A stretch of DNA of 64,000 bases, taken from the NCBI RefSeq assembly GCF_021532375.1, contig NZ_JAKGAP010000008.1:62001-126000 (forward strand). The letters are read 5' to 3'. The stretch comes from Paenibacillus alkaliterrae (GTDB lineage Bacteria > Bacillota > Bacilli > Paenibacillales > Paenibacillaceae). The notes under the pieces were generated by a model. That model made no database searches and was not told the DNA's origin. It saw nothing but the letters and a program-made list of their open reading frames with translations. Positions 26,381-35,652 of the stretch are shown one piece after another (position 1 is the first letter of the stretch; each line of letters begins with the position of its first letter). Made by a program: the position numbers and the translations under genes.

Positions 26381-27967
26381 ATGTTTAAAGTAAATCGAAA
26401 TAGCTGGTGGAAAACGTCGTTTCTAGTACTCATCGCATTGTCAGTTGTATTGGCGGGCTGCTCGTCGAACAATCAGAACAGTCAGAACACGAAAGGGAAT
26501 AATAACACAAGCAGCTCAGGTAATGCCGGCAGCGTTCCGGCGAAGGAAGAACCGCTCAAAGTATCGATCATGTCGCATTTCTTCCAAGACACTCCTCCGG
26601 ATAAGGGCGGCGAAGTGCAGCAGAGAATGCAGGAAGCGCTTAACGCGGAACTGGACATCCAGTGGGTTTCCGTCAACAATTACGAGGATCGTTTTAACGT
26701 CACCGTCGCTTCCGGCGATCTGCCGGAATTGGTTCTGGTAAGGGACCCGTTCTCTTCTGTATTCCGTACCGGTGTTGAGCAGGGAGCATTCTGGGACATA
26801 ACGCCTTATTATAAAGATTATGGGAATCTTACCCAATCCATCTCAGAGACAGCTTGGAACCTTACGAAAATGAAAGACGGAAAAAACTACGGCGTACCTC
26901 GTCCGCGTCCGACCGAGGGTGAAACGTTCTTCGCCATCCGGAAGGATTGGTTGGATCAATTAAACCTGGAGCTGCCAACGACTACGGATGAACTGTACGC
27001 AGTCATGAAAGCGTTTGTCGAAAATGATATGGCTGGAAACGGTCAGACGGTCGGTTTCTCTGGTTATGTGAATCCGGACAATATGGGGAACTTCTCTCCA
27101 TTCATTAGCAGCTTTACAGGAGCTAACGGTTCAAGCGGAAACGTAGAGTGGAAGTTGGTTGACGATCAGTTGGTGTATGTCGATACTCTTCCTGAAACGA
27201 GGCAGGCTCTCGAGTATTTGGCCCGTGCCTACAAAGATAAGCTGCTGCCTGCCGATTTCGCATCTCTCCGTTCCAGTCAGTCCGTTGACCTTTATAAAGC
27301 AGGAAATGCAGGCATGATCGTGGAGAAAGGGGCTTCCATTTCCGAGTATTTATCCGCCATGAGCGCATCGAATTCTGATGTGGATTACCAAGTATTGTAT
27401 CCGCTCACATCGATTAACGGTTACAATCCAAGAGCGGGAGGCTTCAACGGAATGCTTGCGATTCCCAAATCTGTTCCGGAGGAGAAGATGAAGCGCATTC
27501 TATCTATGCTGAACACGTGGATGTCGGATGAAGCGTATGAAATCCAACAGTGGGGAATCGAAGGCGTACACCATAAGGTTGAAAACGGCAAGAAAGTCAT
27601 TATTGAAGAAAAATTTGCAGTAGACAGTATTGCCAATTACAATCAAATCGTCTTCAAACACGGGCCGTACGCTAGTTCCTATGGTGACCATCACCCGGAT
27701 GAAATGAAAGAAGCTTTCGGCAAAATTCAGGAAGAACGTACCAAATCCAGCGTGCCGGATTACAGTGTCGGTTTATATTCCGAGACGGCGCAAACGTATT
27801 TGCCTGAAATTCGGAAGAAGACGCAGGATTTAAAAATCAAGATCATTTTGGGCAACAAATCGATCGGCGATTGGGACGCTCATGTCGAAACATTAAAAAA
27901 CGATACCACTTTGAATAAAATCATTGAGGAAATTAATGCTTCCTATAACGCTCGCGCATCGGAGTAA
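26381..27967 (+). CDS. Extracellular solute-binding lipoprotein (second locus)
   Basis: 528-residue LipO/YtcQ-type binding protein; lipobox LAGC with Cys27, followed by an Asn/Ser/Gly linker. AAGGGAGG precedes the start. Its stop codon touches the next gene, indicating tight coupling to the glycosidases. Confidence 0.92.
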   Translation: MFKVNRNSWWKTSFLVLIALSVVLAGCSSNNQNSQNTKGNNNTSSSGNAGSVPAKEEPLKVSIMSHFFQDTPPDKGGEVQQRMQEALNAELDIQWVSVNNYEDRFNVTVASGDLPELVLVRDPFSSVFRTGVEQGAFWDITPYYKDYGNLTQSISETAWNLTKMKDGKNYGVPRPRPTEGETFFAIRKDWLDQLNLELPTTTDELYAVMKAFVENDMAGNGQTVGFSGYVNPDNMGNFSPFISSFTGANGSSGNVEWKLVDDQLVYVDTLPETRQALEYLARAYKDKLLPADFASLRSSQSVDLYKAGNAGMIVEKGASISEYLSAMSASNSDVDYQVLYPLTSINGYNPRAGGFNGMLAIPKSVPEEKMKRILSMLNTWMSDEAYEIQQWGIEGVHHKVENGKKVIIEEKFAVDSIANYNQIVFKHGPYASSYGDHHPDEMKEAFGKIQEERTKSSVPDYSVGLYSETAQTYLPEIRKKTQDLKIKIILGNKSIGDWDAHVETLKNDTTLNKIIEEINASYNARASE

Positions 27968-27972
27968 TGGAT

Positions 27973-28866
27973 ATGAGAGAGAACAATCTTTTACCGACGT
28001 CACTCCGGCCTTTGTTCGATTATCCCGTTCGCGATACTTCCATCTGCTTAGGTGGAGACGGCTGGTATTATCTGACCGGCACAACGGGATACCCGGACTG
28101 GTGGGGCGTAACCGGAGATGTACAGGTATGGAAGTCTGCAGACTTGCAGGAGTGGACGCCGATTGTCACGGAGCCGCGCAAACGGTCCACCGTGTGGAAC
28201 ATCGACCGCGATGGAACTTGGCAGAAGGAGGTCGGGCAGCGCGATGGCGCGCCCTTCCGCCCGCTTTGGGCGCCGGAGATTCATTATTTAGATAATACCT
28301 ATTGGATCGCGTATAGCATTCCGAGGCTGGGAAATGGACTGTTGAAAAGTGTTAGCGGGCGTCCCGAAGGCCCATACGAGGATAATATTAGAGGAGAAGC
28401 TCCGATAAGTGAACATATCGACGCTTCCTTATTCCAAGACGATGATGGATCCGTGTACTTTCTCTACGATAACGGCAAGATCGCCCGCATGAATGAATCC
28501 ATGACTGGACTGGCGGAGGAACTGCGCTTGTTACAGCCGTCGAATGCGGAGCATGTAGGCTTTGAAGGGACGTTCCTATTCAAAGCGCATGGACGCTACC
28601 ATCTTGCCGGTGCGGAATTTATCGATGGTGCATATCACTGCTTCGTAGCCAGCGCGGAACATGTATATGGACCATACGGAGACCGGTATTTGGCTATTCC
28701 GCACGGCGGACACAATATGTTTTTTAAAGATATGGCGGGTCAATGGTACAGTACATTTTTTGGGAATAGTCCGCATGCGCCGTTTCAAGAAAGGCCGGCC
28801 ATTCTGAAAGTAGAGTTCGATCGGGAGCTTCGGATTCGACCGGTACTTGATTTTTTAAAAGGATAA
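27973..28866 (+). CDS. Glycoside hydrolase family 43
   Basis: Five-bladed beta-propeller glycosidase, about 297 residues, no signal peptide. The three GH43 acids are recognisable: base Asp21 (VRDTS), pKa-modulating Asp150 (IDASLF) and acid Glu198 (GFEGTF). Members are beta-xylosidases, alpha-L-arabinofuranosidases or galactosidases; the exact activity cannot be told. An ATG at 27967 overlaps the previous stop (TAATG), but the GGAG at 27961-27964 fits the ATG at 27973 better. Coupled to the binding-protein gene. Confidence 0.88.
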   Translation: MRENNLLPTSLRPLFDYPVRDTSICLGGDGWYYLTGTTGYPDWWGVTGDVQVWKSADLQEWTPIVTEPRKRSTVWNIDRDGTWQKEVGQRDGAPFRPLWAPEIHYLDNTYWIAYSIPRLGNGLLKSVSGRPEGPYEDNIRGEAPISEHIDASLFQDDDGSVYFLYDNGKIARMNESMTGLAEELRLLQPSNAEHVGFEGTFLFKAHGRYHLAGAEFIDGAYHCFVASAEHVYGPYGDRYLAIPHGGHNMFFKDMAGQWYSTFFGNSPHAPFQERPAILKVEFDRELRIRPVLDFLKG

Positions 28867-28880
28867 GAAATCGTAGGGGG

Positions 28881-29795
28881 ATGAAAGCCGTGACGATAAG
28901 TATATCGGCCATTCCGTCGCCTGTCCTGCTCCAAGGAAGCAGTCGGATCGCATATCGCGATCCGACTGCTTTAGTTCATAAGGGTACGTTCCATCTATAT
29001 TATACCCTTGTCGAGACGGAGTCTGACGGCGGCGTGTATATGTATACCGCAGAAAGCACAAGCAAGGACTTCATAACTTGGAGCCCTCCAAGGCGTCTGA
29101 CGCCGAGAAGCCGAAAATTCAATTTTTCCAGTCCGGGTAACGTTATTCGTCATAATGACCGGTGGATGATGTGCTTGCAAAGCTACCCGCGACCAAACGG
29201 AGAGAAATATGGAAATGCCGACTCGCGATTATGGACAATGGAGAGCTTTGATCTTGTCGAATGGTCAGAGCCGAAATTGCTGCGCGTTAAAGGACCGCAT
29301 ATCCCGGTGGAGGACATGGGAAGGATGATCGACCCATATCTGGTGGAAAGCGTGGAAGAGCCGGGGAAATGGTGGTGCTTCTATAAACAGAACGGTGTCA
29401 GCCTTTCATGGTCGTACGATTTGGAGGAATGGCAATATTACGGCCACGAGCATGCCGGTGAAAATGTTTGCATCCTTCACGATGACGGGCAATATATCAT
29501 GTTTCATTCCCCGCCCAACGGAATCGGCGTCATGCGTTCGAACGATTTGCAACATTGGAGTCATGATGAAGGCTTATTAACGTTCGGCCAATCCGAATGG
29601 GAATGGGCGAAAGGAAGAGTAACGGCAGGCTTCGTTCTGGATTGCAAACATGTGCAGGGAATCGGAAAATATGTGATGTTTTATCATGGCACGGGGCCTA
29701 AGGATGAAGAGGTTATCTTCGATACGCATGCCTGCATCGGCATCGCATGGAGCGATGATCTCAAGGTTTGGGAATGGCCAAAGAAAATGCAGTAA
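28881..29795 (+). CDS. GH43/GH32-like beta-propeller glycosidase
   Basis: 304 residues with propeller features: YRDPTA with Asp27 as likely base, MIDPYLVES with a second Asp (about 154), repeated WS-DL-EW strand motifs (WSYDLEEW, WSDDLKVW) and an acidic residue later in EWEWAKGR. It fits the GH43/GH32/GH117 superfamily (clan F/J-like fold) but not the classic GH43 pattern, so the family number is uncertain. The ATG at 28881 follows a GGGGG run immediately; a GTG at 28890 with better spacing is an alternative start. Cytosolic, cotranscribed with the preceding GH43. Confidence 0.75.
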   Translation: MKAVTISISAIPSPVLLQGSSRIAYRDPTALVHKGTFHLYYTLVETESDGGVYMYTAESTSKDFITWSPPRRLTPRSRKFNFSSPGNVIRHNDRWMMCLQSYPRPNGEKYGNADSRLWTMESFDLVEWSEPKLLRVKGPHIPVEDMGRMIDPYLVESVEEPGKWWCFYKQNGVSLSWSYDLEEWQYYGHEHAGENVCILHDDGQYIMFHSPPNGIGVMRSNDLQHWSHDEGLLTFGQSEWEWAKGRVTAGFVLDCKHVQGIGKYVMFYHGTGPKDEEVIFDTHACIGIAWSDDLKVWEWPKKMQ

Positions 29796-29817
29796 GATCA
29801 GAAGGAGGTTTGCAGCT

Positions 29818-32800
29818 GTGTTCTGGACGATAGAGAAATTGGAGCAGCGATTAAAGGAACTCAATGGTTTCCGGTATCGGGAGATCATACCGTTCACAAA
29901 AATGCGCTTTCAAGAGGATACCGAGGGAGCGATCGGAACGTATCCGAGCGACAGCGGCGAATGGAGCGAAGTCCGCATCGGAGACAGATGGAACGGGAGG
30001 GACAAAACCATTTGGCTGGCCATGGAGATAGAGATGCCGTCAACGTGGAAGGACCTGCGGCCGGTGGGGCTTTTTAATTTTGGCGTAACCGGACGAGGCA
30101 ATATCAGCGGATTTGAGTCCTTGTTGTTTGTTAACGGTGCGCCCTATCAAGGCATCGATACGAATCATACGGAAGTTCTGTTGCCGCAGGATTCTGCCGG
30201 CAGTCGTATCTCGCTGCATGTTCGTCTCTGGACCGGCCTGAACGGATACCTGCCTTCCGGTGATATCGAGCATCAGCTTCAGCAGGCAGAAATCGCATGG
30301 ATCGATGAACCTACGGATGATTTGTATTATACCGGAACGGCCGTTTTAGAAACGGTCAAGGTGTTGGCGCCAAACAGCACGATCCATCTTGATCTTCTGC
30401 AAGCGCTCGATCGAGCCGTCAAAGTGCTGGACTGGTCTCGACCGGGTTCGGATGAATTTTATCGGTCTGTGGAACGGGCGTCGCATGAGCTGAACCAACG
30501 CCTTGGCGCGATGCCGAAGATGAACGACATAACGGTTCAATGTATCGGACATACCCACATCGACGTCGCGTGGCTGTGGAGGTTGAAGCATACCCGGGAA
30601 AAATCGGCGCGTTCGTTTTCGACCGTGCTTCGTCTCATGGAATCGTACCCTGATTATATTTTCCTTCAAACTCAACCTCAGCTATACGCTTATCTGAAAG
30701 TGGATTACCCTGAAATTTACGCCGCTATCCGTGAACGGATCCAAGAAGGTCAATGGGAAGCGGGCGGCGCCATGTGGCTGGAAGCCGATTGCAATCTCGC
30801 TTCCGGGGAATCGCTGGTCCGTCAGTTACTTTACGGAATTCAATTTTTTCGAGAAGAATTCGGCATAGAGTGCAAGTATTTATGGCTGCCTGACGTATTC
30901 GGATACAGCTGGGCGTTGCCGCAAATTTTGAAAAAATCGGGTATTGAAGCATTCATGACAACCAAAATCAGTTGGAATCAGTATAATCGGATGCCGCATG
31001 ACACCTTTATGTGGCGGGGCATAGACGGTACGGAAATGCTCACCCATTTCATCACGACGCCGGATCCGAGCCGGACAGAAAATGGCGCATTCTTCTATAC
31101 GTATAACGGTACCGTGACGCCGGAGACCGTTCAAGGAATTTGGGATACGTATCGGGATAAAGCGTTGAATAGGAAGCTTCTGTTGGCGTACGGCTACGGA
31201 GACGGCGGAGGAGGCGTGAACCGAGACATGCTGGAAATGAGGCGGCGGCTGGAACGCATGCCGGGTCTGCCGAACGTGACGACAGGCCGGGCAGATGACT
31301 ACTTCGACGATCTTGTACGGCGAGTCGGAGAATCGGAAGAATATGTGCATACTTGGGACGGGGAGCTGTACTTGGAGCTTCATCGCGGCACCTATACGAG
31401 TCAGGCCTATACCAAACGAGCCAACCGTAAGCTGGAGCTAATGTACCGTGAAGTGGAATGGCTCAGCGCCATGTTGTGTATGATGTCGAATGATTGGCGG
31501 GAATACCGCCGGGAGGATCTGCTTGCAGGTTGGACTATTTTAATGCGCAATCAGTTCCATGATATTATCCCGGGTTCTTCCATCCGTGAAGTTTACGAAG
31601 ATAGCAGAGTAGAGTACGAGGAAGCGGAGAAGATAGCAGCAGCGGTCCGTGCTGCATCCGAGAGCGAATTGCGCAAACCCGGCTCGGAAGAGGGCTCCGC
31701 ATATACGTTATTTAATTCTGCGCCATGGGTAAGAAACGACGTCCTCGAGCTGCCTCTCCAAGGAGAAGATACAGGCGGAGGATGGATTGATGAAGCAGGG
31801 AACGAGCTTTGTGCTGAACTGGCTTCAGACAAATGGCTGGTTCAGGCGGAAGGACTTCCATCCATGGGCTTCAAGTCCGTAGAGTTTGTCCGCGATCTAA
31901 AGACCCAACCGATGACATGCCCGTTTTTATTTGAGGGGAAACGATTGGAGACGCCGTTTTATCGTATCGATTGGAACGAGGCAGGGCAGCTAACGGGGAT
32001 TTACGATAAAGCATTCGTCAGATCGGTATTGGAACCGGGGTCCTGCGGAAATGTGTTTCAGGTGTTCGAGGATAAACCGAAGTCCCGGCATGAGGCATGG
32101 GACATCGATCTATATTATGAGGAAAAGAAACGCGAGATTAGCATGTGTACGAGCATCATTCCGGAAGAAATCTGAGCGCTCAGGGCCGTCATCCGGTTCG
32201 AGTGGTCCTATATGGACTCCACGATTGTGCAGAGGCTCGTCGTGTATGCGAACAACCGAAGGATCGACTTCCGCACCTCGGTTGACTGGCATGAACACCG
32301 ACAGCTGCTGAAGGTAGCTTTTCCGGTGCATATTCGATCTGTTGAAGCGACGTACGATATTCAGTTTGGAAACGTGAAACGACCGACACACTGGAATACC
32401 AGTTGGGATTACGCCCGGTTTGAAACCGTTGGTCACCAGTGGGCGGATCTGTTGGAGCGTGGATACGGCGTCAGTTTGCTGAATGATTGTAAATACGGCT
32501 ATGATATTAAAGATCACATTATGCGTCTAACGTTAATCAAGTCGGCGCTTATTCCGGATGACCGAGCCGATCAAGGCCAACATGAGTTTACGTATGCGCT
32601 GCATCCTCATGGCGGAGACTGGTACGAAGGCGCAACCGTACAGGCCGCATGGGAACTGAATAATGAGCATCCTTCATGAGAGGGGAGGCTTCAGCAGCTC
32701 AACCGTTCTCGCTTATCTCCCTATCTTCGGATCATATTATGATCGATGCGGTCAAGAAAGCGGAGAATGAGTCGGCGATGGTCATTCGACTGCATGAATA

Positions 32801-32963
32801 TGCAGGGATCCGCGGATCCGTTGAATTGACTACGGGTATTCAAATAAAGGGGTGGCGCGAATGCGATTTGTTGGAACGTCCGGAAGTCGAGGACGTGAAA
32901 ACAGATCCGATTGTGCTAACGTTTAAACCGTATGAGATAAAGACAATTATGCTGTGGAAATAA
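29818..32963 (+). pseudogene. GH38 alpha-mannosidase interrupted by TGA and a frameshift
   Basis: Starts at GTG 29818 with AAGGAGG at 29801-29807. Full-length reading gives about 1048 residues, normal for GH38. The catalytic part is intact: zinc motif HTHIDVAWLWR (His/Asp, about 244-254) and nucleophile Asp in LPDVFGYSW. Two lesions follow. An in-frame TGA at 32173-32175 comes after 785 codons, where relatives usually have glycine (GGA to TGA would explain it), and the conserved frame continues directly after it. A missing base near 32675 shifts the frame; the last 95 codons resume at ATG 32676 and match the GH38 C-terminus. The second break forms an ATGA overlap, so reinitiation there is possible. 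Either decayed, truncated to its catalytic half, or split; a sequencing error cannot be excluded. Confidence 0.88.
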
Positions 32964-33031
32964 AAAGATGGAAATTAAAAGAATGCTTGAATCCTGTTTA
33001 AACATTAAACTTCATAAAAGTACGGTTGTGT

Positions 33032-33078
33032 CGAGAGAAATTCAGGTATTCATTCCTGAAATTTGCTCGGCTTTTTTT
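33032..33078 (+). terminator. Intrinsic terminator of the mannosidase operon
   Basis: CGAG..AAATTCAGG pairs with CCTGAAATTT..CTCG, then GC and seven T. It ends just before the tandem repeats. Confidence 0.85.
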
Positions 33079-33086
33079 CTACACAT

Positions 33087-33341
33087 ATAGCGCGCCAAAC
33101 GAGGCTTGGGAGCGAAGAGTTACTATATAAATCCATCATAGCGCACCAAACGAGGCTTGGGAGCGTGAAGTTACTGTATAAATCCATCATAGCGCACCAA
33201 ACGAGGCATGGGAGCGTGAAGTTACTGTATAAATCCATCATAGCGCGCCAAACAGGGCAAAGGAGCGTAAAGTTACTGTATAAATCCATCATAGCGCGCC
33301 AAACAGGGCAAAGGAGCGTGAAGTTACTGTATAAATCCATC
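33087..33341. repeat. Five tandem copies of a 51-bp repeat
   Basis: Five head-to-tail units of exactly 51 bp begin at 33087, 33138, 33189, 33240 and 33291, followed by a degenerate start of a sixth at 33342. Units 2-3 and 4-5 form two subtypes (gaggcttggg or gaggcatggg versus agggcaaagg). Because 51 is a multiple of 3, frames stay open on both strands, giving 17-residue periodic peptides, but neither has a ribosome-binding site. There are no spacers, so it is not CRISPR. It sits between a terminator and the convergent glycosylase gene. Confidence 0.92.
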
Positions 33342-33429
33342 ATAGTGCGTTCACAAACGGGTTTTATAAAAATCTTCTGCGAAGGACGCTTTCGTTAAGT
33401 CGGGAGTTCTGGTTTCGGGCGCTTTTGTT

Positions 33430-34365
33430 TTAATAGAGGAATCTCCACAAATAAAAAGTGGCATAGGATTCCCAACCCGTCCATGCCTTGGACAGCTTCA
33501 AAATTTCTTCCTTCGACGGCTTCTTCTCGGTGCCCATTACATATTTAATCGCATTGTGCAGGCCGACATCGTCGATGGGGAAAGCGGAAGGCATTCTCAA
33601 GCAGCGCATTAGCACATAGTTAGCTGTCCAAGGTCCAATGCCGCGCAGGTTGACGAGCAGCTTTTCAGCCGTTTTTAAATCGCCAGCCGCCGTTAGAAGC
33701 TCTTTGCTCATCCGACCTTCAGCGATCAGCTTGGCTGTCCCGATAAGATACTCGCATTTTTTAACCGTCATTCGCAACTCTGCCAAATCTTCGACGGCCA
33801 ATACGGCGATCTCTTGTGCAGAAGGAAACAGCCAATACGATTCCCCCTCGCATGACACATGACGTCCGAAGCGTTCGACGAAGCGTCTTTTCAACGTATA
33901 GGCATAAGTAAGATTAATTTGCTGCCCAATAATGCCCCAGCAGATCGCCTCGAATAAATCGGGAATGCCTATGACCCGCAGTCCATGGAATGAATCGGCG
34001 GCCCTGTGCAGAAGCGGATCGGATTTGGCTAATTTGTAAAAAGGAAGCAAGTCGGTATCCAAATCAAACCAGTCTCTGACATATCGGACGACGGCGCTGC
34101 GCACTCTTTCGCAGGAAGGCGCTGTATCTCCCATAAAACGAACGGTTATCGAATGGTCATGATCCGAGCTAATTTCAATGACAAGCGTTTCTCCTTCAAT
34201 CGGAATCGCTCTGTAAAGCCGCTGCTCTTTGATATGAAACAAACATTCGTTTGGAGCGTTAGACAGGTATTTCATATTTTCGGCAAAGCTGAATGGCTGG
34301 GGAACAAACAATTTTAACGTATGACCATGATCCTCCCATTGCGGATACACCTCATTCTCCGACAT
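33430..34365 (-). CDS. alkA: DNA-3-methyladenine glycosylase II, AlkA type
   Basis: Excises alkylated purines in base-excision repair. 311 residues with an N-terminal AlkA-like domain, a helix-hairpin-helix LRGIGPWTA (240-248) and catalytic Asp in PIDDVGL (Asp265 or 266) of the HhH-GPD fold. No iron-sulfur cysteines are seen, as in AlkA. The frame extends further upstream to 34425, but GGAGGG at good spacing fixes the ATG at 34365. It is divergent from adaA across 146 bases, so both are probably induced together by Ada. Confidence 0.9.
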   Translation of the reverse strand: MSENEVYPQWEDHGHTLKLFVPQPFSFAENMKYLSNAPNECLFHIKEQRLYRAIPIEGETLVIEISSDHDHSITVRFMGDTAPSCERVRSAVVRYVRDWFDLDTDLLPFYKLAKSDPLLHRAADSFHGLRVIGIPDLFEAICWGIIGQQINLTYAYTLKRRFVERFGRHVSCEGESYWLFPSAQEIAVLAVEDLAELRMTVKKCEYLIGTAKLIAEGRMSKELLTAAGDLKTAEKLLVNLRGIGPWTANYVLMRCLRMPSAFPIDDVGLHNAIKYVMGTEKKPSKEEILKLSKAWTGWESYATFYLWRFLY

Positions 34366-34484
34366 AAAAACCCTCCATTCCCGAGAACATATCTCTACGT
34401 TAGTTTTATCATAAAAAGAGATCACGCAGTTTCGTTATCTTGCTATTACATTCTCAAATGCGTACAGAAGTAGAACATTGAGGC

Positions 34485-34490
34485 TATAAT
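34485..34490 (+). promoter_or_regulatory. -10 element of the adaA promoter
   Basis: A perfect TATAAT 22 bases before the adaA start with no recognisable TTGACA 16-18 bases upstream. A good -10 with a poor -35 fits an activator-dependent promoter such as those driven by methylated AdaA. Confidence 0.45.
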
Positions 34491-34511
34491 GGAAATGGAG
34501 GTGAGAGCGCA

Positions 34512-35117
34512 ATGCTGCCTTTTGAAGAGGAACGATTGACCGAAGAAAAGTGGCGGGCGATTATTGATAATAATGCCGCTTACGATGCCAGGTTTATATA
34601 TGCGGTTAAGACGACGGGAATATTTTGCAGGCCGTCATGCAAGTCCAGGGAGCCGAAGATGGAGAATGTTCGTATTTTTAAAAATGCGGAGCAAGCGCTG
34701 TCGGCCCATTTTCGCCCATGCAAACGATGCAAGCCAACCGGCGGGCGCTTGCCTGATATCGATTGGGTAGCTCAAATTACGCAATGTATCGATACGAATT
34801 ATAGCGAGACGCTGACGCTGGAAACGTTGGCCGATATGTGTCACGGAAGCCCTTATCATTTGCACCGTACTTTCAAGAAAATCAAAGGAATGACGCCCGT
34901 CGAATATGCTCAGCAAACGAGAATGGACAAGGCGAAGCAGTACCTGATCCATTCGGATAAAACGATCGCGGATATCGGTTTGTCTGTGGGGTTGCCGAAT
35001 GCTTCTTATTTTATAACGCTGTTCAAAAAGAAAACCGGCCATACGCCCGCTGACTACCGCCAATTATACAGAAACAAATCCATTACGGAGGTATCGTATG
35101 ATGGAAGTCAAAAATAA
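34512..35117 (+). CDS. adaA: Methylphosphotriester-DNA alkyltransferase and AraC-type activator AdaA
   Basis: 201 residues. The N-terminal Ada zinc domain has Cys39, Cys43, Cys70 and Cys73; Cys39 (in FCRPSC) accepts a methyl from methylphosphotriesters, which turns the protein into an activator. The C-terminal half is an AraC double helix-turn-helix (about 95-195, GLPNASYFITLFKK segment). The layout matches Bacillus subtilis AdaA, with the O6-methyltransferase on a separate protein encoded by the next, overlapping gene. GGAGGTGA lies before the ATG. Expected to autoregulate this operon and perhaps the divergent alkA. Confidence 0.94.
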   Translation: MLPFEEERLTEEKWRAIIDNNAAYDARFIYAVKTTGIFCRPSCKSREPKMENVRIFKNAEQALSAHFRPCKRCKPTGGRLPDIDWVAQITQCIDTNYSETLTLETLADMCHGSPYHLHRTFKKIKGMTPVEYAQQTRMDKAKQYLIHSDKTIADIGLSVGLPNASYFITLFKKKTGHTPADYRQLYRNKSITEVSYDGSQK

Positions 35118-35652
35118 CCCGACGATATACTGGTCGTTATTGACTCATGAGGATTGGCGCATGTATGTAGCGGCAACGTCACAGGGGCTTTGTTACGTAG
35201 GCTCGCAGAACAAGCCGTTTGCTGAATTGGCCGAATGGGGCCAAAATCGTTTCCCTGGCAGCGATTGGATTCAAAATGATGAACAACTGCAGCCGTATGA
35301 GGCGGAGCTGATCGAGTACTTGCAAGGAAAACGCCAAAACTTCACCGTTCCGTTCGATTTCCGCGGCACAACCTTTCAGCTTGCGGTGTGGAACGCGCTC
35401 TGCCGAATTCCATACGGACAAACGCAATCCTATTCGGATATTGCGGAGCATGTTCAAAGACCGTCTGCGGTACGCGCGGTTGGTGCGGCAATCGGCGCGA
35501 ATCCGGTTCTGATCACCGTGCCTTGCCACCGGGTAATCGGGAAAAACGGCTCGCTAACCGGCTACCGCGGAGGGCTGGATATGAAGACGAAGCTGCTGAG
35601 GCTGGAACAGGTAGGAACGTCGAATGAAGGAAGCCCGGTCCATGCCTCATGA
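35098..35652 (+). CDS. adaB: Methylated-DNA--protein-cysteine methyltransferase AdaB
   Basis: 184-residue suicide enzyme that removes O6-methylguanine. The active site is PCHRV with Cys143 and the DNA-binding helix includes RAVGAA (126-131). It overlaps adaA by 20 bases, with its own GGAGG before ATG 35098. A second ATG follows immediately and could be the start. Confidence 0.94.
   Translation: MMEVKNNPTIYWSLLTHEDWRMYVAATSQGLCYVGSQNKPFAELAEWGQNRFPGSDWIQNDEQLQPYEAELIEYLQGKRQNFTVPFDFRGTTFQLAVWNALCRIPYGQTQSYSDIAEHVQRPSAVRAVGAAIGANPVLITVPCHRVIGKNGSLTGYRGGLDMKTKLLRLEQVGTSNEGSPVHAS

Noticed and set aside
32173..32175. Selenocysteine codon in the mannosidase
   Set aside because: GH38 enzymes have no selenocysteine, the position is usually glycine, and a second frameshift lesion follows.
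33087..33341. CRISPR array
   Set aside because: Units are contiguous without unique spacers and no cas gene is nearby.
33050..33398. Open frames on both strands with 17-residue periodic peptides
   Set aside because: They exist only because the 51-bp repeat length is divisible by three; no ribosome-binding site on either strand.
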